From: Ottelia alismoides
Taxonomy: Eukaryota > Streptophyta > Magnoliopsida > Alismatales > Hydrocharitaceae
Direction: 5' to 3'
NCBI GenBank assembly: GCA_037367405.1
Contig: JAZKJV010004141.1
Coordinates: 1-64,000, forward strand
Length of the DNA stretch: 64,000 nt
The notes beneath the pieces were generated by a model that was given only the letters and a program-made list of their open reading frames with translations, did not search any database and had not been told where the DNA came from. This document shows positions 21,332-32,560 of this stretch, piece after piece; positions within the stretch are counted from its first letter, which is position 1, and every line of letters begins with the position of its first letter. The position numbers were made by a program, and so were the translations under genes.

Positions 21332-22066
21332 TTCTCAAGGATTCAACATCATGGCACACTCCAGTTCTCTGATGGTTCTCGTAGACAGATGGATTTGGAG
21401 AGTGGAGAGATTGGTTGGAACTATGCCACCGCTCCAGATTGCAACAAATCGAAACCACAATGCAATTTTTGTAGTAAACAACTCGGAGGAGGGGGTATTA
21501 CTAGACTGAAACATCAACTTGTTGGCAGCAATAAAAATGTTGCCAAGTGTAATCGATGTCCAAAAGACGTGAGGGACTTGGTGAATGCCAGCATGGAGGG
21601 GAAAAGGAGAAGGGTGTGGAGAGGTCGAGACGGGATGAACAGTTCATGAGTTCATGTTCGAGAAGGGGTTCAATGTCCTCTCTGATTCAGACGACGAGGA
21701 CTTTGTCTACCCCGATGACGTTCAGACCGAAGCGGAGAGGAGGGCGTACAGGCGGGCGACAAAAAAGTCCATGAGGAGCGAGTTTGAGAGGAGAGAACTC
21801 GCTTGTGCACGCGGCGGCTTCCCTGGTGCTGGTGGCAGTGGGAGTGGCAGTGGAGGTGCACCAGTACCACCACCCACTAAGAAACATAAGGGGAAGGGAG
21901 TATAACCATTATTGACGAGGAGTGGGTCCATGCAGTACAAGCCGAGCAAGGAGCCGAAGCAGAAGACGGTGAAGGGGATATTCACCAACGCCCGCGAGAG
22001 AGTGGGCAGGGCCATCAGCAAGCTCTTCTTTGGGAGAGCATCCCAACCCATGTCGCTAGTGGACCT
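21332..22066 (+). pseudogene. hAT transposase N-terminal part with BED zinc finger
   Basis: After the acceptor at 21331 the frame through 21389-21649 reads EIGWNYATAPDCNKSKPQ-CNFC...KHQL...AKC, a BED-type DNA-binding zinc finger (C-x2-C...H-x5...C). A frameshift near 21640 leads to the frame at 21654-21905, with acidic DSDDEDFVYPDDV, an arginine-rich stretch and a Gly/Ser linker. A further shift leads to 21912-22066 (KPSKEPKQKTVKGIF...ISKLFFGRA), the linker before DUF659. Copia C1 is inserted after base 22066. BED domains target transposase to terminal repeats. Confidence 0.8.
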
Positions 22067-22211
22067 TGTTAGCATATATTATTCAATTATGTATTTCTTA
22101 GTTATTTCCAGTTCCTGTCGTCTTCTTTATGTAATTTACCCATAGGCTACTCTCCTATATAAGAGAGCCTAGGGCTGATGGAATAAATATGCTCTTTCAT
22201 TTTTCCCAATA
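22067..22211 (+). repeat. 5' LTR of Copia C1
   Basis: 145 bp, TGTTAGCATATA...TTTCCCAATA (CA end mutated to TA). TATA box CTATATAAGAGAGCC at about 22154 inside an imperfect inverted repeat, and an AATAAA signal near 22182. Confidence 0.95.
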
Positions 22212-22223
22212 TGGTATCAGAGC
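22212..22223 (+). other. Primer binding site of Copia C1
   Basis: TGGTATCAGAGC, matching initiator tRNA(Met), directly after the LTR. Confidence 0.95.
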
Positions 22224-22709
22224 GACGATCCTAGATCGGAGTTCTTGAAACCCTAACCCTAGCCCCACCGTCGAGCCCTCTCTCTCCTCGCACCGCCGCC
22301 GCCGGAGGCTCCTCTCAGAGCATCTCGCTTGCGAGTCCTCCAGCCCTCCTACGCCTGTGAGTCCTCCAGCCCTCCTGCGCCTGCGCATCCCTATCGTGCG
22401 GTGCCGTGCACGCATCTTCAGCGTGCCATGCGCATCTCCAGCGTGCCGTGCGCGCATCCCTCGCACGCGGTGCCTCCGCCTGCACGAATCACGCATCGCG
22501 CACTGTGCTGCGCGCCTATCGCACGTCCCTAGCGTGCTCTCCCTGCGCGCCCCTTTGTGCGCCTAGATCATCTCTGCACGTAGTTCGAGCGCGCACACCT
22601 TCAGAGGAATGGGTTTGGTTGCTTGAAGTCTACACCTGCAACTAAACCCATCTATGTCCGTGTAGACAATCTTATTCTCAGTCTACAACTCCGGTCTTTG
22701 GTTACAAGT

Positions 22710-24647
22710 ATGTCAGAAAGCAAGGCAGATATCCCATCTGCAGGCATATTTCGAGGTCCAGCGTCGATTGTGAAGATGGATGGTTCGAACTATGAACTGT
22801 GGGCAATGCAGTTCATGAGTATGATGAAATCAACCGGTAAGAAACACATTCTTACTGAAAAAGAGCCTGTTGAGAAGATTGGAGTTAATGCCTCGTGGGA
22901 GGGAGATGATGCATATGCCAAAGTTTGGCTATCTGGAACTCTGGTAATCGAGATTGCCAACGATATTCTTCACCATCCCACGGCAAAAGATATGTGGGAT
23001 ATTCTAGCCGCCACATATTTTCAAGCAAAGAATGAGACAAAGATTCTGCAGCTCCAGCATGACATATTCACTATCAAGCAGAATGGACGTCCTCTACACT
23101 CACTGTACACATCCTTGAGAGGGATGTTCGAGAAGCTGTATAGCTTTATGCCCCTGACTGCCACACCAAAGCAACAGAAGACCTACCGGAATGCCACTAT
23201 GGTCGGAGTTTTTCTCGCTGCCCTTGATCCTGAGTATAAGGCAGCACGATCTCAGATCTTAGCAGACTCTATTATTCCTCCTATGGAGGAAACCTTCCAC
23301 AGGTTGAGCCGGATCACTGTTCCATCTACAACGACAAATCAGACTGCCTCAGCCATGGCTGCCAACCGAGGCCGTGGAGGTTACCATCAAACACGCAGCC
23401 GTAGCCCTTGTGGTAGAGGAGGTCGTACTCGGCCAACGTGTACCTACTGTCATCGCACCGGACATACTGAAGACACATGCTACTCTAAGCATGGTTTCCC
23501 TACACGAGTTGCTGAGCAGATAGAGCCTCCATCTGCTGCTTCTTTGGATCAGCGCTTTGATGATCTTGTTGCCCGTCTGAGAGGCATTATTCCTCCATCT
23601 CATCCAACATCCACTCCTGAGAGCCATTCTGATGTTGCTACGTCCGCTTCTGCCAATACATCAGGTAGCACAGATGCATTTACTAGTAGTGGATCAGATA
23701 CTTTAGCGTGGATTATGGACTTTGGCGCTACACATCACCTATGTGGCGATCAAAGTCTACTTACAGGATACAGACAGATCCCCCCAGGTCGAACAATGGT
23801 CATTGCTAATGGTACACATTCCTCGATCATTGGTCAGGAGGAGACTAGACTGACACCATCGATGCAGCTCAAGAATGTGTTACATACACCTGATTTTTCA
23901 ATGAATTTATTATTTATCAGCCAAATTACAAAGGATTTACAATGTCGGGCGATTTTTGATCCATCTTCTATTGTTTTTCAGGACATCCTTACGGGCAACG
24001 TGATTGGGCGTGGCTATGAGCAAGGAGGCCTATATCGCCTATGCCAAACTTCTTTTGCTGACACCTCATCTCTACCTACTGGACCTGTTTCTCCTCCACT
24101 ATGGCATCTGCGCTTTGGACATCTGCCTCTTCAGAAGTTGCGTCGTGTGTTACCCCAGGTTTTACCTCACACATCTATCCAGTGTGAGGCGTGTCAGTTG
24201 GGCAAATATCGTCGGTCTACCTTTCCCAGTCGTCAGTATCGGAGTAGTACCTCCAATTTTGAGTTATTTCATATTGATATCTGGGGTCCGAGTCGTGTTC
24301 CTGACCATCAGGGCCACTGTTTTTATATTGTTATTGTGGATGACTTTTCTCGTGTGTCATGGGTATTTTTGTTAAAGAATAAATCTGAAGCAGGAAATAT
24401 TATTATCAATTTTCTTAATGAGATTCGTAATGTTTTCTCCACATCTGTTAAAATTGTGAGAAGTGATAATGCCCTGGAATTGTGTACTCATATCCTAGCC
24501 AATTATTTCTCATCCCAAGTGATTATCCACCAGACATCCTGTGCCTATACCTCTCAACAGAATGGGATTGCTGAAAGGAAACATCACCACTTACTAGATG
24601 TCACCAGGTCACTTCTTATACAGAGCCATGTTCCTTACTCTTATTGA
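22710..24647 (+). pseudogene. Copia C1 gag-protease-integrase ORF
   Basis: Start chosen at the MSESKAD methionine (22710); upstream in-frame codons belong to the leader. Gag includes KMDGSNYELWAMQF and the UBN2-like core, then an RG-rich stretch and zinc knuckle CTYCHRTGHTEDTC (about 23440). The protease box reads WIMDFGATHH (about 23710) where the family has D-S/T-G, so the catalytic motif is changed. GAG-pre-integrase (LWHLRFGHL) and integrase follow with the three acidic positions in HIDIWGP, RSDNALEL and NGIAERKH. A stop at 24645 (SY then TGA, expected near SYWGDAV) ends the frame before the integrase C-terminus. It is an open stretch of 646 codons, the longest in the window. Confidence 0.9.
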
Positions 24648-26906
24648 GGTGACGCGGTTCTTACAGCATGTTATTTAATCAATTGTATGCCGTCATCTGT
24701 TCTAGGTGAAAAGATTCCATTTCCCTTATCTTCTCTGATAAAGAACTATTTTCTCTTACTCGTGTGTTTGGTTCGGTTGCCTTTGTCCACCAGTTGTCTC
24801 CAGGTACTGACAAGCTCTCTCCTAGGGCTGTCAAGTGTATGTTTGTTGGGTACTCCAGAACTCAGAAGGGGTACAAGTGCTATGATCCTTTGCGCAGGCG
24901 GTATCTTGTTAGTGCAAATGTTACATTTTTTGAATCCGTCATGTATTTTTCATCCTCAGGTGATCAGTTGACACCTCCAGCTACTACCGATGCTATCTAT
25001 GTGCTATCACCACCACCATTACAACCATCACCACCATCACCACCAGCTCCATTACCATCATCTGCACCTCCTATTTCTATACCTGTTTCACCACTGCCAT
25101 TTCATTATACCCGCAGGACTGCTCCAGCTCATGGTCATGACTCATCCAGTAGCTCGCCTGAGGTATGTTCTGAAGATACTACTATTGATGGATCTAATGA
25201 TGTTTCTGAGCAGGATGTGTTGCAGAGGACAGACGAGGACACATCTGATTTAGATGTTCCTATTGTTATGCGCAAGTCGAAGCGAAGCTGCGCCAAATAT
25301 CCGTTAGCAGCAGCTGTGTCATTTGAATGACTATCTGGAGATTTCAGAAACTTTGTAGTCGCCTTGTCTGCTGTAGATATTCCAAGGAGTTACCAAGACG
25401 CTCTGAAGGATAGTAGATGGCGTCTAGCGATGGAGGAAGAAATGACAGCACTCCAGTCTAGAGGAACGTGGAGTCTGGTTCCTATACCTGCTGATGTGTC
25501 ACCTGTGAGCTGCAAGTGGGTATTTACAATCAAGCAGAATGCGGATGACAGTATTGGCAGGTACAAGGCTCGCCTTGTTGCTCGTGGCTTTACACAAACA
25601 TACATGGTGGACTACCTTGATACTTTTTCGCCAGTAGCTCGCCATTCTACTCTACGGATTTTGTTGTCAGTTGCGGTTACCCGTGAGTGGCCTCTGTATC
25701 AGTTGGACGTCAAGAATGCATTCTTATACGGTGATCTCCAGGAGGAAGTGTACATGCAACAACCACCTAGGTTTACAGTTGAGGGGGAGTGTTCCAAGGT
25801 GTGTAGACTTCATAAGGCTATCTATGGCCTTAAACAGAGCCCCATAGCGTGGTTTCAGAAGCTCTCAGATCTCTTTGAAAAACAGGGATACAAACGTTCG
25901 AATGCTGATCATTTCTTGTGTACAAAAGACTTCCAGAGGCACCATTGCAATCATGGTCTATGTAGATGACATCTTAATTACAGGTGATGATATACAAGGA
26001 ATAAAGGAGGCAAAAGAGATGCTGGGGTGTGAATTTGTTACTAAGGACCTTGGGGTTCTTAGATATTTTCTGGGACTAGAGTTCACCAGAAATCCGTATG
26101 GGCTAGTAATGTCTCAGAGAATGTATGTTACTGACCCGTTGAGTGAAACATGAATGCTTGGTTGCCGACCTGCTACCACACCAATGGACCCTAGTATGAA
26201 ACTATATGATGATGATACAGAGGAGGTGGATAAGAGAAGATACAGAGAACTGGTGGCAAACTTCTGTATATCACTATCACTAGGCCCGACATAACCTTCG
26301 CAGTGAGTCGGGTGAGCCAGTTTGTGGAGCAACCACGACAGGATCATATGGATGCTATACACATGATACTCAGATACCTTAAGTCTTCTCCAGTTGCGGG
26401 TTTGTTGTTCAAGGAGGGTAAGGCGATCTCTATCTCAGCTTGTGCAGATGCAGACTATGCAGGGTGTCCTAAGGACAGAAAATCTACGTCGGGGCTTGCT
26501 GTATACATTGGAGATTCCCTAATCTCATGGAAGAGCAAGAAGCAAACCGTGGTAGCGCGGTCTAGTGCTGAGTCTGAATATAGGGCTATGACCCAGGTTA
26601 GCACAAAAATGATGTAGGTAAAAGCTGTGCTCATAGATTTACATATAGATGTTCCACTTCCTATGGCATTAGAGTGTGACAATCAGGCGGCTTTGTTTAT
26701 TGCAAACAATCCAGCATTCCATGAACGAACCAAGCACATTGAAGCTGTCCTTTATACGTGATATGATCCAGAAGGGATTCATTGCTACATGCCTTGTCAG
26801 TTCAGAGAATCAAACTGGAGATATCTTCACCAAGGCACTACTACGTGACCCGTTCCAGAAGTGTGCATCCAAGCTGAGCATGATTGATATCTATGCTCCA
26901 TCTTGA
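24648..26906 (+). pseudogene. Copia C1 integrase C-terminus, reverse transcriptase and RNase H (broken)
   Basis: Frame 24764-25330 carries FGSVAFVHQLSPGTDKLSPR, the integrase C-terminal GKGY-like region and a Pro-rich linker, ending at a stop (25328). RT resumes at 25364 with [30 protein letters not shown] and [10 protein letters not shown] frameshift at about 25920-25945 precedes the catalytic YVDD (25959-25970), read in another frame to a stop at 26151. After a further shift RNase H is read at 26303-26617 ([36 protein letters not shown]). More breaks follow at 26615 and about 26745; the last frame ends at MIDIYAPS. At least six inactivating changes. Confidence 0.9.
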
Positions 26907-26913
26907 GGGGGAG
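26902..26913 (+). other. Polypurine tract of Copia C1
   Basis: CTTGAGGGGGAG immediately before the 3' LTR; plus-strand primer site. The same tract precedes the LTRs of X3 and C10 and, in reverse, C5, C6 and C7. Confidence 0.9.
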
Positions 26914-27058
26914 TGTTAGCATATATTATTCAATTATGTATTTCTTAGTTATTTCCAGTTCGTGTCGTCTTCTTTATGTAATTTACTCATAGGCTACTCT
27001 CCTATATAAGAAAGCCTAGGGCTGATGGAATAAATATGCTCTTTCATTTTTCCCAACA
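26914..27058 (+). repeat. 3' LTR of Copia C1
   Basis: 145 bp, TGTTAGCATATA...TTTCCCAACA, followed by the GACCT target duplication. Confidence 0.95.
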
Positions 27059-27063
27059 GACCT

Positions 27064-28031
27064 TTCTTACAACATGCCATTGATGAGATTGCCGCAGCTG
27101 GAGCGGGAGTAAATGCTCCAAGTGCCAAAGAGTTGATGAACAAGTATCTTGCGCAAGAGAAGGAGGAGATGAACGAGTACATCTCAGACCCGAGGAAGAG
27201 ATGGCCAGAATACGACGTGACGCTGATGTGCGATGACTGGACAAGTTACACGAGGAAGCAGGTCATCAACTTCCTCGTTTACTGCGACGGTAAGACGATT
27301 TTCCTTAAATCCGTCGATGCTTCTGAATAGGTCAAGGACTACAAGTACCTGTTGAAGTTGTTGAAGGACGTCATTAAGGACGTTGGGAAAGAGAACATCA
27401 TACAGATTGTCACGGACGACGGTAGCAACTTTGAGAAAGCAGGAGAAACAATAATTAAGTCCAGCAGCTACGGCATTTTTTGGACACCGTGTGCTGTGCA
27501 TTGCATAAACCTGATTCTGAAGGGCTTCGGCAAGAGGAAGCTCGTCGTGAAGGTGATGGAACAAGCACGGGCGATCGCGATGTTCATCTACAACCATTCC
27601 AAAATGTTGGCGTTGATGAGGCGGACATGCAATGGTGAGTTGGTGAGGCCCGTGATCACACGCTTTGCAACCAATTTATAGCGTTGCAAAGCCTCAAACA
27701 ACACAAGGCAAGGTTGAAGACCATGTGCTGCCAAGGTGAGTGGTCCGAGAACCCAAAAGCTCGAACTGAAGTAGGAAGGAGACTGGAGACAATCATCAAT
27801 GATCACTATTTCTGGGATGATGTGACAACGGTCACGAAAATAATGGAACCTGTTGTTTCTGCATTGCGTATAGTTGGGGATAAGAAGCCAACTATGGGAG
27901 TCATCTACGAGGCAATGCGATTATTGAGGGAGAAGGTTAGAGAAGCAATTGGGAGAGGATTAAAAGCATGGTTGGACATCATAGACGAACGATGGTCCAA
28001 GATGCTCTCACATCCTCTTCACAAGGCTGGT
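27064..28031 (+). pseudogene. hAT transposase central part (DUF659 and RNase H-like core)
   Basis: Reading resumes after C1 with FLQHAIDEIAAAGAGVNAPS and continues through LMCDDWTSYTRKQVINFLV and FLKSVDASE, the DUF659 signature. The acidic QIVTDDGSNFEKAG and the WTPCAVHCINLIL block belong to the hAT catalytic core. KPTMGVIYEAM and WLDIIDERW...HPLHKAG follow. Breaks: a stop at 27328 (ASE-TAG-VKDY, probably CAG to TAG) and a one-base loss at about 27679 (RFATN then frame change). Around 28032 homology stops at a probable intron whose acceptor no longer shows AG. Confidence 0.85.
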
Positions 28032-28113
28032 ACGCTTTATTATCCATTTAGATTTTCTAATCCATTTCCGTAAGCATGTACTTTTGTTTTGTATTATTAA
28101 AATTTGTTCGTCA

Positions 28114-28890
28114 ACAACATACTACTTGAATCCGAAGTACCAATACAAGAACAGTCTTGGTACAAATGCTGACCTTTTAGCAGCCGTACAAGTTGTTGTT
28201 GAGAAGCTCGTCAAGGACGAGAGGGCACAAACCTCGTGTATGAATGAGGTAAGAATCCTGTAAGAATGCTTGTATAATGTACAATATATTTTGAGGTACA
28301 AACCATACTATCACAATATGACTTAAAGTTTCGATTAATGTGCAGATTAAATAATTTAGGGATGCCTCGGGTTCTTTCGGTAGGGTGACCGCGGTGAATG
28401 GACGCAGCAATACTCTTCCTGGTAAATATCAAGTCTACTGATTGACATTTGACATGTGTAACAAACAATTTGACTATTATTGAATTATGATTTATCTCTT
28501 TTGATTTTCCCGCAACCGAATGGTGGTTACTGTATGGGATGGAAGCTCCCAACCTCCACAAAGTGGCAGTGAAAGTATTATCCCAAACAGCATCTGCCGG
28601 TGGTTGTGAAAGAAATTGAAGAACATTCAACTTGATCCATTCGAGGAGACGGAACAAGTTGGGAGAACGACTCCACGATCTTGTTTTCGTGCATTACAAC
28701 TTGAGGTTGAAAATGAAACATGCAAGAGAGGGGCATGTCAGAGAGGACTACACAGACCCCATCGATCTTGCATATATTTTCAAGATGCACGACGACGATG
28801 CAGATGAAGATGTCTGCAGAGGTGATTGGATTCCAACGGTGCTCCATTGCTCGATCAACCGAGAGGAAGGCCGGATGAGAATATAAGCCA
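28114..28890 (+). pseudogene. hAT transposase C-terminal dimerisation domain (spliced)
   Basis: Exon pieces: YYLNPKYQYKNSLGTNADL (about 28116-28245), a donor GAG|GTAAGA at about 28248 and an acceptor GTGCAG at about 28346. A short exon follows with FRDASGSFGR and NGRSNTLP, then a GTAAAT donor near 28421. The dimerisation domain runs from about 28514: EWWLLYGMEAPNLHKVAVKV, LSQTASAGGCERN, LHDLVFVHYNLRLKM. A stop replaces the Trp after CERN (TGG to TGA at about 28615). This region (hAT-C, Dimer_Tnp_hAT) joins transposase monomers. The stop and neighbouring frame change make it non-functional. Confidence 0.85.
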
Positions 28891-29908
28891 ACAAATGGGA
28901 GCAGATGTTGGCGACTACATGGCCAGATCTGGGCGAATCACGGACCCTCTTGGAGGGGTGGAACTTGATGCGATTGTGGACGACATCCTCTCTACTAGAT
29001 CGAAATTCAAATCCAAATCAAAAGATGACAGTGGGAGTGATGATGATGATGATGATGCTGCTGGCCGTGGTGGATCATGTGACAGGGAGACATATTCAAG
29101 GGGGTCAGGTGGTCGTGGACCACGTGATGATAGAACATTCGAGTCAGAGCAGGAATACAGGGAACGACATGGAAACATACATGGGCAGTTTGTCCCAAGT
29201 CCGAGTCCAGGACCTATGGATTACGATGCATATGGACGACGTGACCATCATGCTACAGACAGCTTCATGTCGGATTTGATATCATCTGTAGGTTCGTTGA
29301 GTTGCATGGACATTGACAGCCCATACCGTGGATATAGATCCTCCCAATCCCAAGATGAGAGATCATTTGGGGTCTTCCCTGAATATTTTCCTGCTCCTCC
29401 GCCTGGACCTCCTCCTCCTCCTCAGGCGTATACTCCTCCATCTTATGGATATAACAGCTACAACAGTGGGTGTGGAAGATATAACTGCTATAGCGGTGAG
29501 GAGAACTACCAAGGTAGCCAACCCGAGCAGACCCAACTCAGCCTGGGTAGCTTCTTTGGTGATGACAGTTTCGGTTTCTTCCCAGAGTATTTCGCTCCTC
29601 CTCCATGTACTCTTCCGCAAACATCTTCTCCTACTCCGTCGTCGTCGTCCCGAGGATCTCAAGCTAGTAGTTCGCGGCCTTCTCGTGTCACTCGTGGTAC
29701 TGGATCCAGTGCTGCTTATCCTCGTCTCGGGATACTCATAGGCATCGATAACCGCCAATACAGGCAGTATGTGATGGATTACATGGCCATGTACTCGTAC
29801 ATGACATGGGAGAACTACTGCGAGTTCATTGAATCTACGATGCGTTATGAGAGACAACAAGGGGGGGGGGCATTCAGATCCACCGTGAAACTCTTGGTTT
29901 TAGCCTAG
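28826..29908 (+). pseudogene. C-terminal Pro/Ser/Tyr-rich tail of the hAT transposase
   Basis: An open frame of 360 codons overlaps the end of the dimerisation domain in another frame (a frameshift near 28830-28860 separates them), so the methionine at 28826 is probably not a real start. Order of features: basic/acidic patch SKSKDDSGSDDDDDDAAGRG, RG-rich segment, a duplicated motif SFGVFPEYFPAPPPG (about 29363) and SFGFFPEYFAPPPC (about 29570), a Tyr/Asn/Gly-rich piece between them, a Ser/Pro stretch, and a Tyr-rich end. No known domain. Such tails follow the hAT-C domain in some plant BED/DUF659 transposases; the long open frame may reflect low-complexity composition rather than selection. 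Confidence 0.6.
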
Positions 29909-30461
29909 GTTATCTCATTTTACATTGTCAACTTGATTTGGATATTTGTCATTTGTTGTTGTACTTGTAGCTTTTATATAGATAAATTATAAATCTTTAT
30001 GCCAATTGCCAAACAATGATTGTCTCTTTATATATTCCCATCGATATGACCGATATGTGGAGGTTAAGGACCATAATCTTCATAAATTATCGATGTGTGT
30101 TATGACTTATGTTATGAGGTGTATATTTCTAGTATTTCATGTTATAAACTTATAATAACTTGAATGGAATCCATTGCCAACATTCATAAGTCAAGAATCA
30201 ACATTAAGTGATTAACATCGACACGACCGATATGTGTGATACCAACGATACTGATATGTGCGATATATGGTCTATAAATGACCAATATGTGTGGTATAAG
30301 TGTGTGTTTGTTGGTTATTTGTTGTTCTAATATCTTGGATGATCTTAATTTCTGAAAAAATGGCAAAGAATTGACTTTTTTGAGCCATTTTCGACATTTC
30401 CACCGATATCGTCGATATATCCATTTCCAGACGGACCGATATTGATATCGATACGGCCTTC
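29909..30461 (+). other. 3' UTR and right subterminal repeats of the hAT
   Basis: After the stop at 29906 the sequence is AT-rich with AATAAA-like signals, then repeats of CGATAT/ATATCG (from about 30037) leading to the terminal GATACGGCCTTCCA. No other coding signal. Confidence 0.65.
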
Positions 30462-30850
30462 CATTACAACAATCTCCACTTGTATCCGCAATGTCCTCGT
30501 TACGACATGACCCATTACTTATACCTAATGACTGTGGCCATTGCATGCTACCGGTAGTCTTTTCCTCCTATTTCTTTGTAGTGGTGGCTCGAGTTCCGGG
30601 GAGTCCTTTCCACCATCAAAGGGAAATTGGCTCTGATATCATTTATAACGTCTCGGACTTTGGTCCCCTATCCGTTATTGAGGAAAACTGGCCCTGACAA
30701 CCTGTTGGGTTTATGTCCGATTGGACTCGTTGACAACCTCTCAAAATGCTTAAGTCCAAGTAGTCATGTAGTAATCCCCATTATAACTCACATTCACACT
30801 TGGGTTTTATATGTGGGACTTTGCTTGATTGTTGGGGTGTTGCACCTCTC

Positions 30851-32257
30851 ATATAATGATCACACTCGCACGTGTCTTGGATTGGTAGGGTCTAAAATCT
30901 TGGCTGGAGGGTCTGAATCTAACTTGTAGACTTGGATTCTGAACTGCATAACTCTTAAAAATACTTCATCTTTTTTCCAAACTTGTCAGAAAAAGATGAT
31001 ATCGACTAAGTTGGGAGATTACTCAAGATGGGGAACAGAAAACAATCCCAATTTTTTTTCTTTTGACTTTCTATCTGTTTTTATTCAATTTCCATCTCTC
31101 TTTTTTAATAGTCTGATTTTTTAATCAGCTCCCTTTCTTTTTCAAAACTCTTGCCTCTCCTTTTTTTTTCTAACAACAACAACCCAACTTTGGGCCCATA
31201 AACACTCTTTTCTTTTCAAATGCAACATATTTCGACCCATTGAAATGTTCCTATCCTTTTTTATATAAAAAACAAACCGCTCCTTCATCCTTAAATTTTT
31301 TCCTGTAGCCATTAGGCGCAAATTTAGGTCCAAACAAATAAGACATGAGCCCACGTAATAAGAGCCATCGGCCCCCCATCTCTCCCATTAAAATGTCTGG
31401 AGTAGGGATCTTATCGTTCAGAACTCATCCACGATATCGTGTTGCATTCGATGCGATGAAGGTGCGCTGCCCCACCATCACGTGGTGGAAAGATGGAGGC
31501 TGCTGAAGCTACTAAGGGTAAAGAGAGGATCAATGTCGCTCGATGCTCATTGACGCTTCTTTGATATGCGCATACTGGCTACTGCTATGGGGAGGATCGA
31601 TGGTTGTTGGTGTAAAGAGTTCTTTTGCCCTTAGCTCCGCCTGGTTGAAATGATCTCTCCTGGAGATGCAGAAGAGATGGGTATCGCCCCACAAGCTTTT
31701 TGGTGTTGCTCGTGGAAGGTGTCACCCCCAGGACGGGTGTTGGTCGTAGATGTTAGGCTGGAGATTTCCTTGAGTTTAGGAAATATGAGTATGGTTCCTG
31801 ATCTCCTCCTCCTTTCATTAACGAGGCCTACAGTTCTTGACGTGCGAAGGTGCGACCATGAGGGATTAGTCACATGTTTCTTAATGCTTTCTAAATATGA
31901 TTAGGATTCCATCGTGAACCCTAATAAATTTCTTGAACTGGTGAAATTGTGTCGCGGTTGGGCATAATCATGGTTTAAGGAAGAAACCTAACAACGCATG
32001 CCGAACATTCAGATGCAAAGATTTGGAAGAGCAGTGAATTATAGTTCTTGAAACCCTAGAACTTGGTGTTGATGACGATCTTTAGAACTGCACGGGAATT
32101 TGGGTTTCAGAAAACTCTAAAACTCTTCGTGACCTTAACAGAACTTGAGAAAATCTCAAATATGATTATAAAAATTTTAAGAATGATAGGAAAAAGTCTC
32201 TTTGTTAATTGAAATGTTAAATACAAATATCCTAGATTTGTATCCGCTTTGATACCA
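30851..32257 (-). other. Interior of X2, 5' half
   Basis: Non-coding sequence homologous to X1 7250-8579: AAACTTGTCAGAAAAAGATG...ACTAAGTTGGGAG matches the X1 motif near 7320. T-rich stretch 31045-31165. The ORF at 31650-31904 is not conserved. PBS at the right edge (about 32245-32257). Confidence 0.65.
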
Positions 32258-32555
32258 TGTAGAAAATGATTAATGCGGAAGTGTATAAGTGATAAATAAA
32301 TTTAAACATACCCGAACATCACGATTTACGTAGAACCTTATTCAATAAGGAGTGATGGAATCACAGGAGAAGCCTTCTAAAGGGTTGTATTTGTATATTG
32401 AATTCTCTCTACTAGTAACATGGATGTGGGGCTTCTTATATATCCCCTCCAGAATGACCAAGTCTCATTTACAGATGATGTGAGATTAAATTTGTGGATG
32501 TGGTGATTGGACCATGGAGGGATCCGATTACCCATCTATGGTGCATACTCTAACA
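32258..32555 (-). repeat. X2 5' LTR
   Basis: 298 bp, TGTAG...CTCTAACA on the + strand, followed by AAATT. On the minus strand the USE-like ATCTCACATCA (32486-32476) and TATATAAG (32442-32435) are 33 bp apart. Confidence 0.9.
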
Positions 32556-32560
32556 AAATT

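Larger units (their letters stand above)
22067..27058 (+). mobile_element. Ty1/copia element C1, nearly full length, inside the hAT transposase gene
   Basis: The 4992-bp element has 145-bp LTRs (22067-22211 and 26914-27058) that differ at about four positions, a PBS, a polypurine tract, and a perfect 5-bp duplication GACCT (22062-22066; 27059-27063). Coding order is gag, protease, integrase, RT, RNase H, the Ty1/copia order. The near-identical LTRs make it one of the youngest insertions here, but several stops and frameshifts in the single ORF make it non-functional. Confidence 0.95.
18555..30461 (+). mobile_element. hAT DNA transposon with BED/DUF659/hAT-C transposase (inactivated)
   Basis: The termini are inverted: TGGAAGGCCGTATATCGAT at left and, read from the right, TGGAAGGCCGTATCGATAT. 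Both subterminal regions (18565-18690; 30030-30455) are rich in CGATAT/ATATCG repeats. Between them lie a first intron with a satellite array, and transposase segments in order BED zinc finger, DUF659, hAT C-terminal dimerisation domain and a long C-terminal tail. Removing Copia C1 leaves about 6.9 kb. No clean 8-bp target duplication was found (GTTTCACT at left against ATTACAAC at right), so ends may be off by a few bases. It is inserted in TRIM-like Y. Confidence 0.8.
18446..30850 (-). mobile_element. TRIM-like miniature LTR element Y (split by the hAT)
   Basis: A direct repeat AAAATGCTTAAG(C/T)CCAAGT...AATCCCCATTA...GGGGTGTT occurs at 18446-18555 and 30748-30850. Between the two (ignoring the hAT) are only about 280 bp, including a reversed primer-site sequence CTGATATCATTTATAACG (about 30631-30650), that is TGATATCA/TGATACCA. 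This is the structure of a terminal-repeat retrotransposon in miniature on the minus strand. The left LTR copy lacks its first ~100 bp, so edges are approximate. It is inserted in the interior of X2. Confidence 0.6.
17623..32555 (-). mobile_element. Non-autonomous LTR retrotransposon X2, hosting a nested stack
   Basis: LTRs at 17623-17898 and 32258-32555 (minus orientation) are flanked by a perfect 5-bp duplication AAATT at 17618-17622 and 32556-32560. Directly inside are a polypurine tract (read on the minus strand, CTTGAGGGGGGA near 17910) and a PBS TGGTATCAAAGCG (about 32257-32245). The interior without insertions is about 2 kb (17899-18445 and 30851-32245), homologous to X1 and X3, without retroviral domains. 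It contains Y, the hAT and Copia C1 as successive inner layers. Confidence 0.9.

Noticed and set aside
22212..22223. TGGTATCAGAGC sites as tRNA fragments or genes
   Set aside because: They are retrotransposon primer binding sites next to LTRs; no cloverleaf follows. The same applies at 15653, 41781 and 57690.
22197..22645. Arg/Pro/Ser-rich ORFs near 22200-22645
   Set aside because: They lie in the GC-rich untranslated leader of Copia C1 between PBS and gag.
29007..29860. Antisense ORFs opposite the hAT tail
   Set aside because: Shadow frames of repetitive Pro/Ser codons; no domain.
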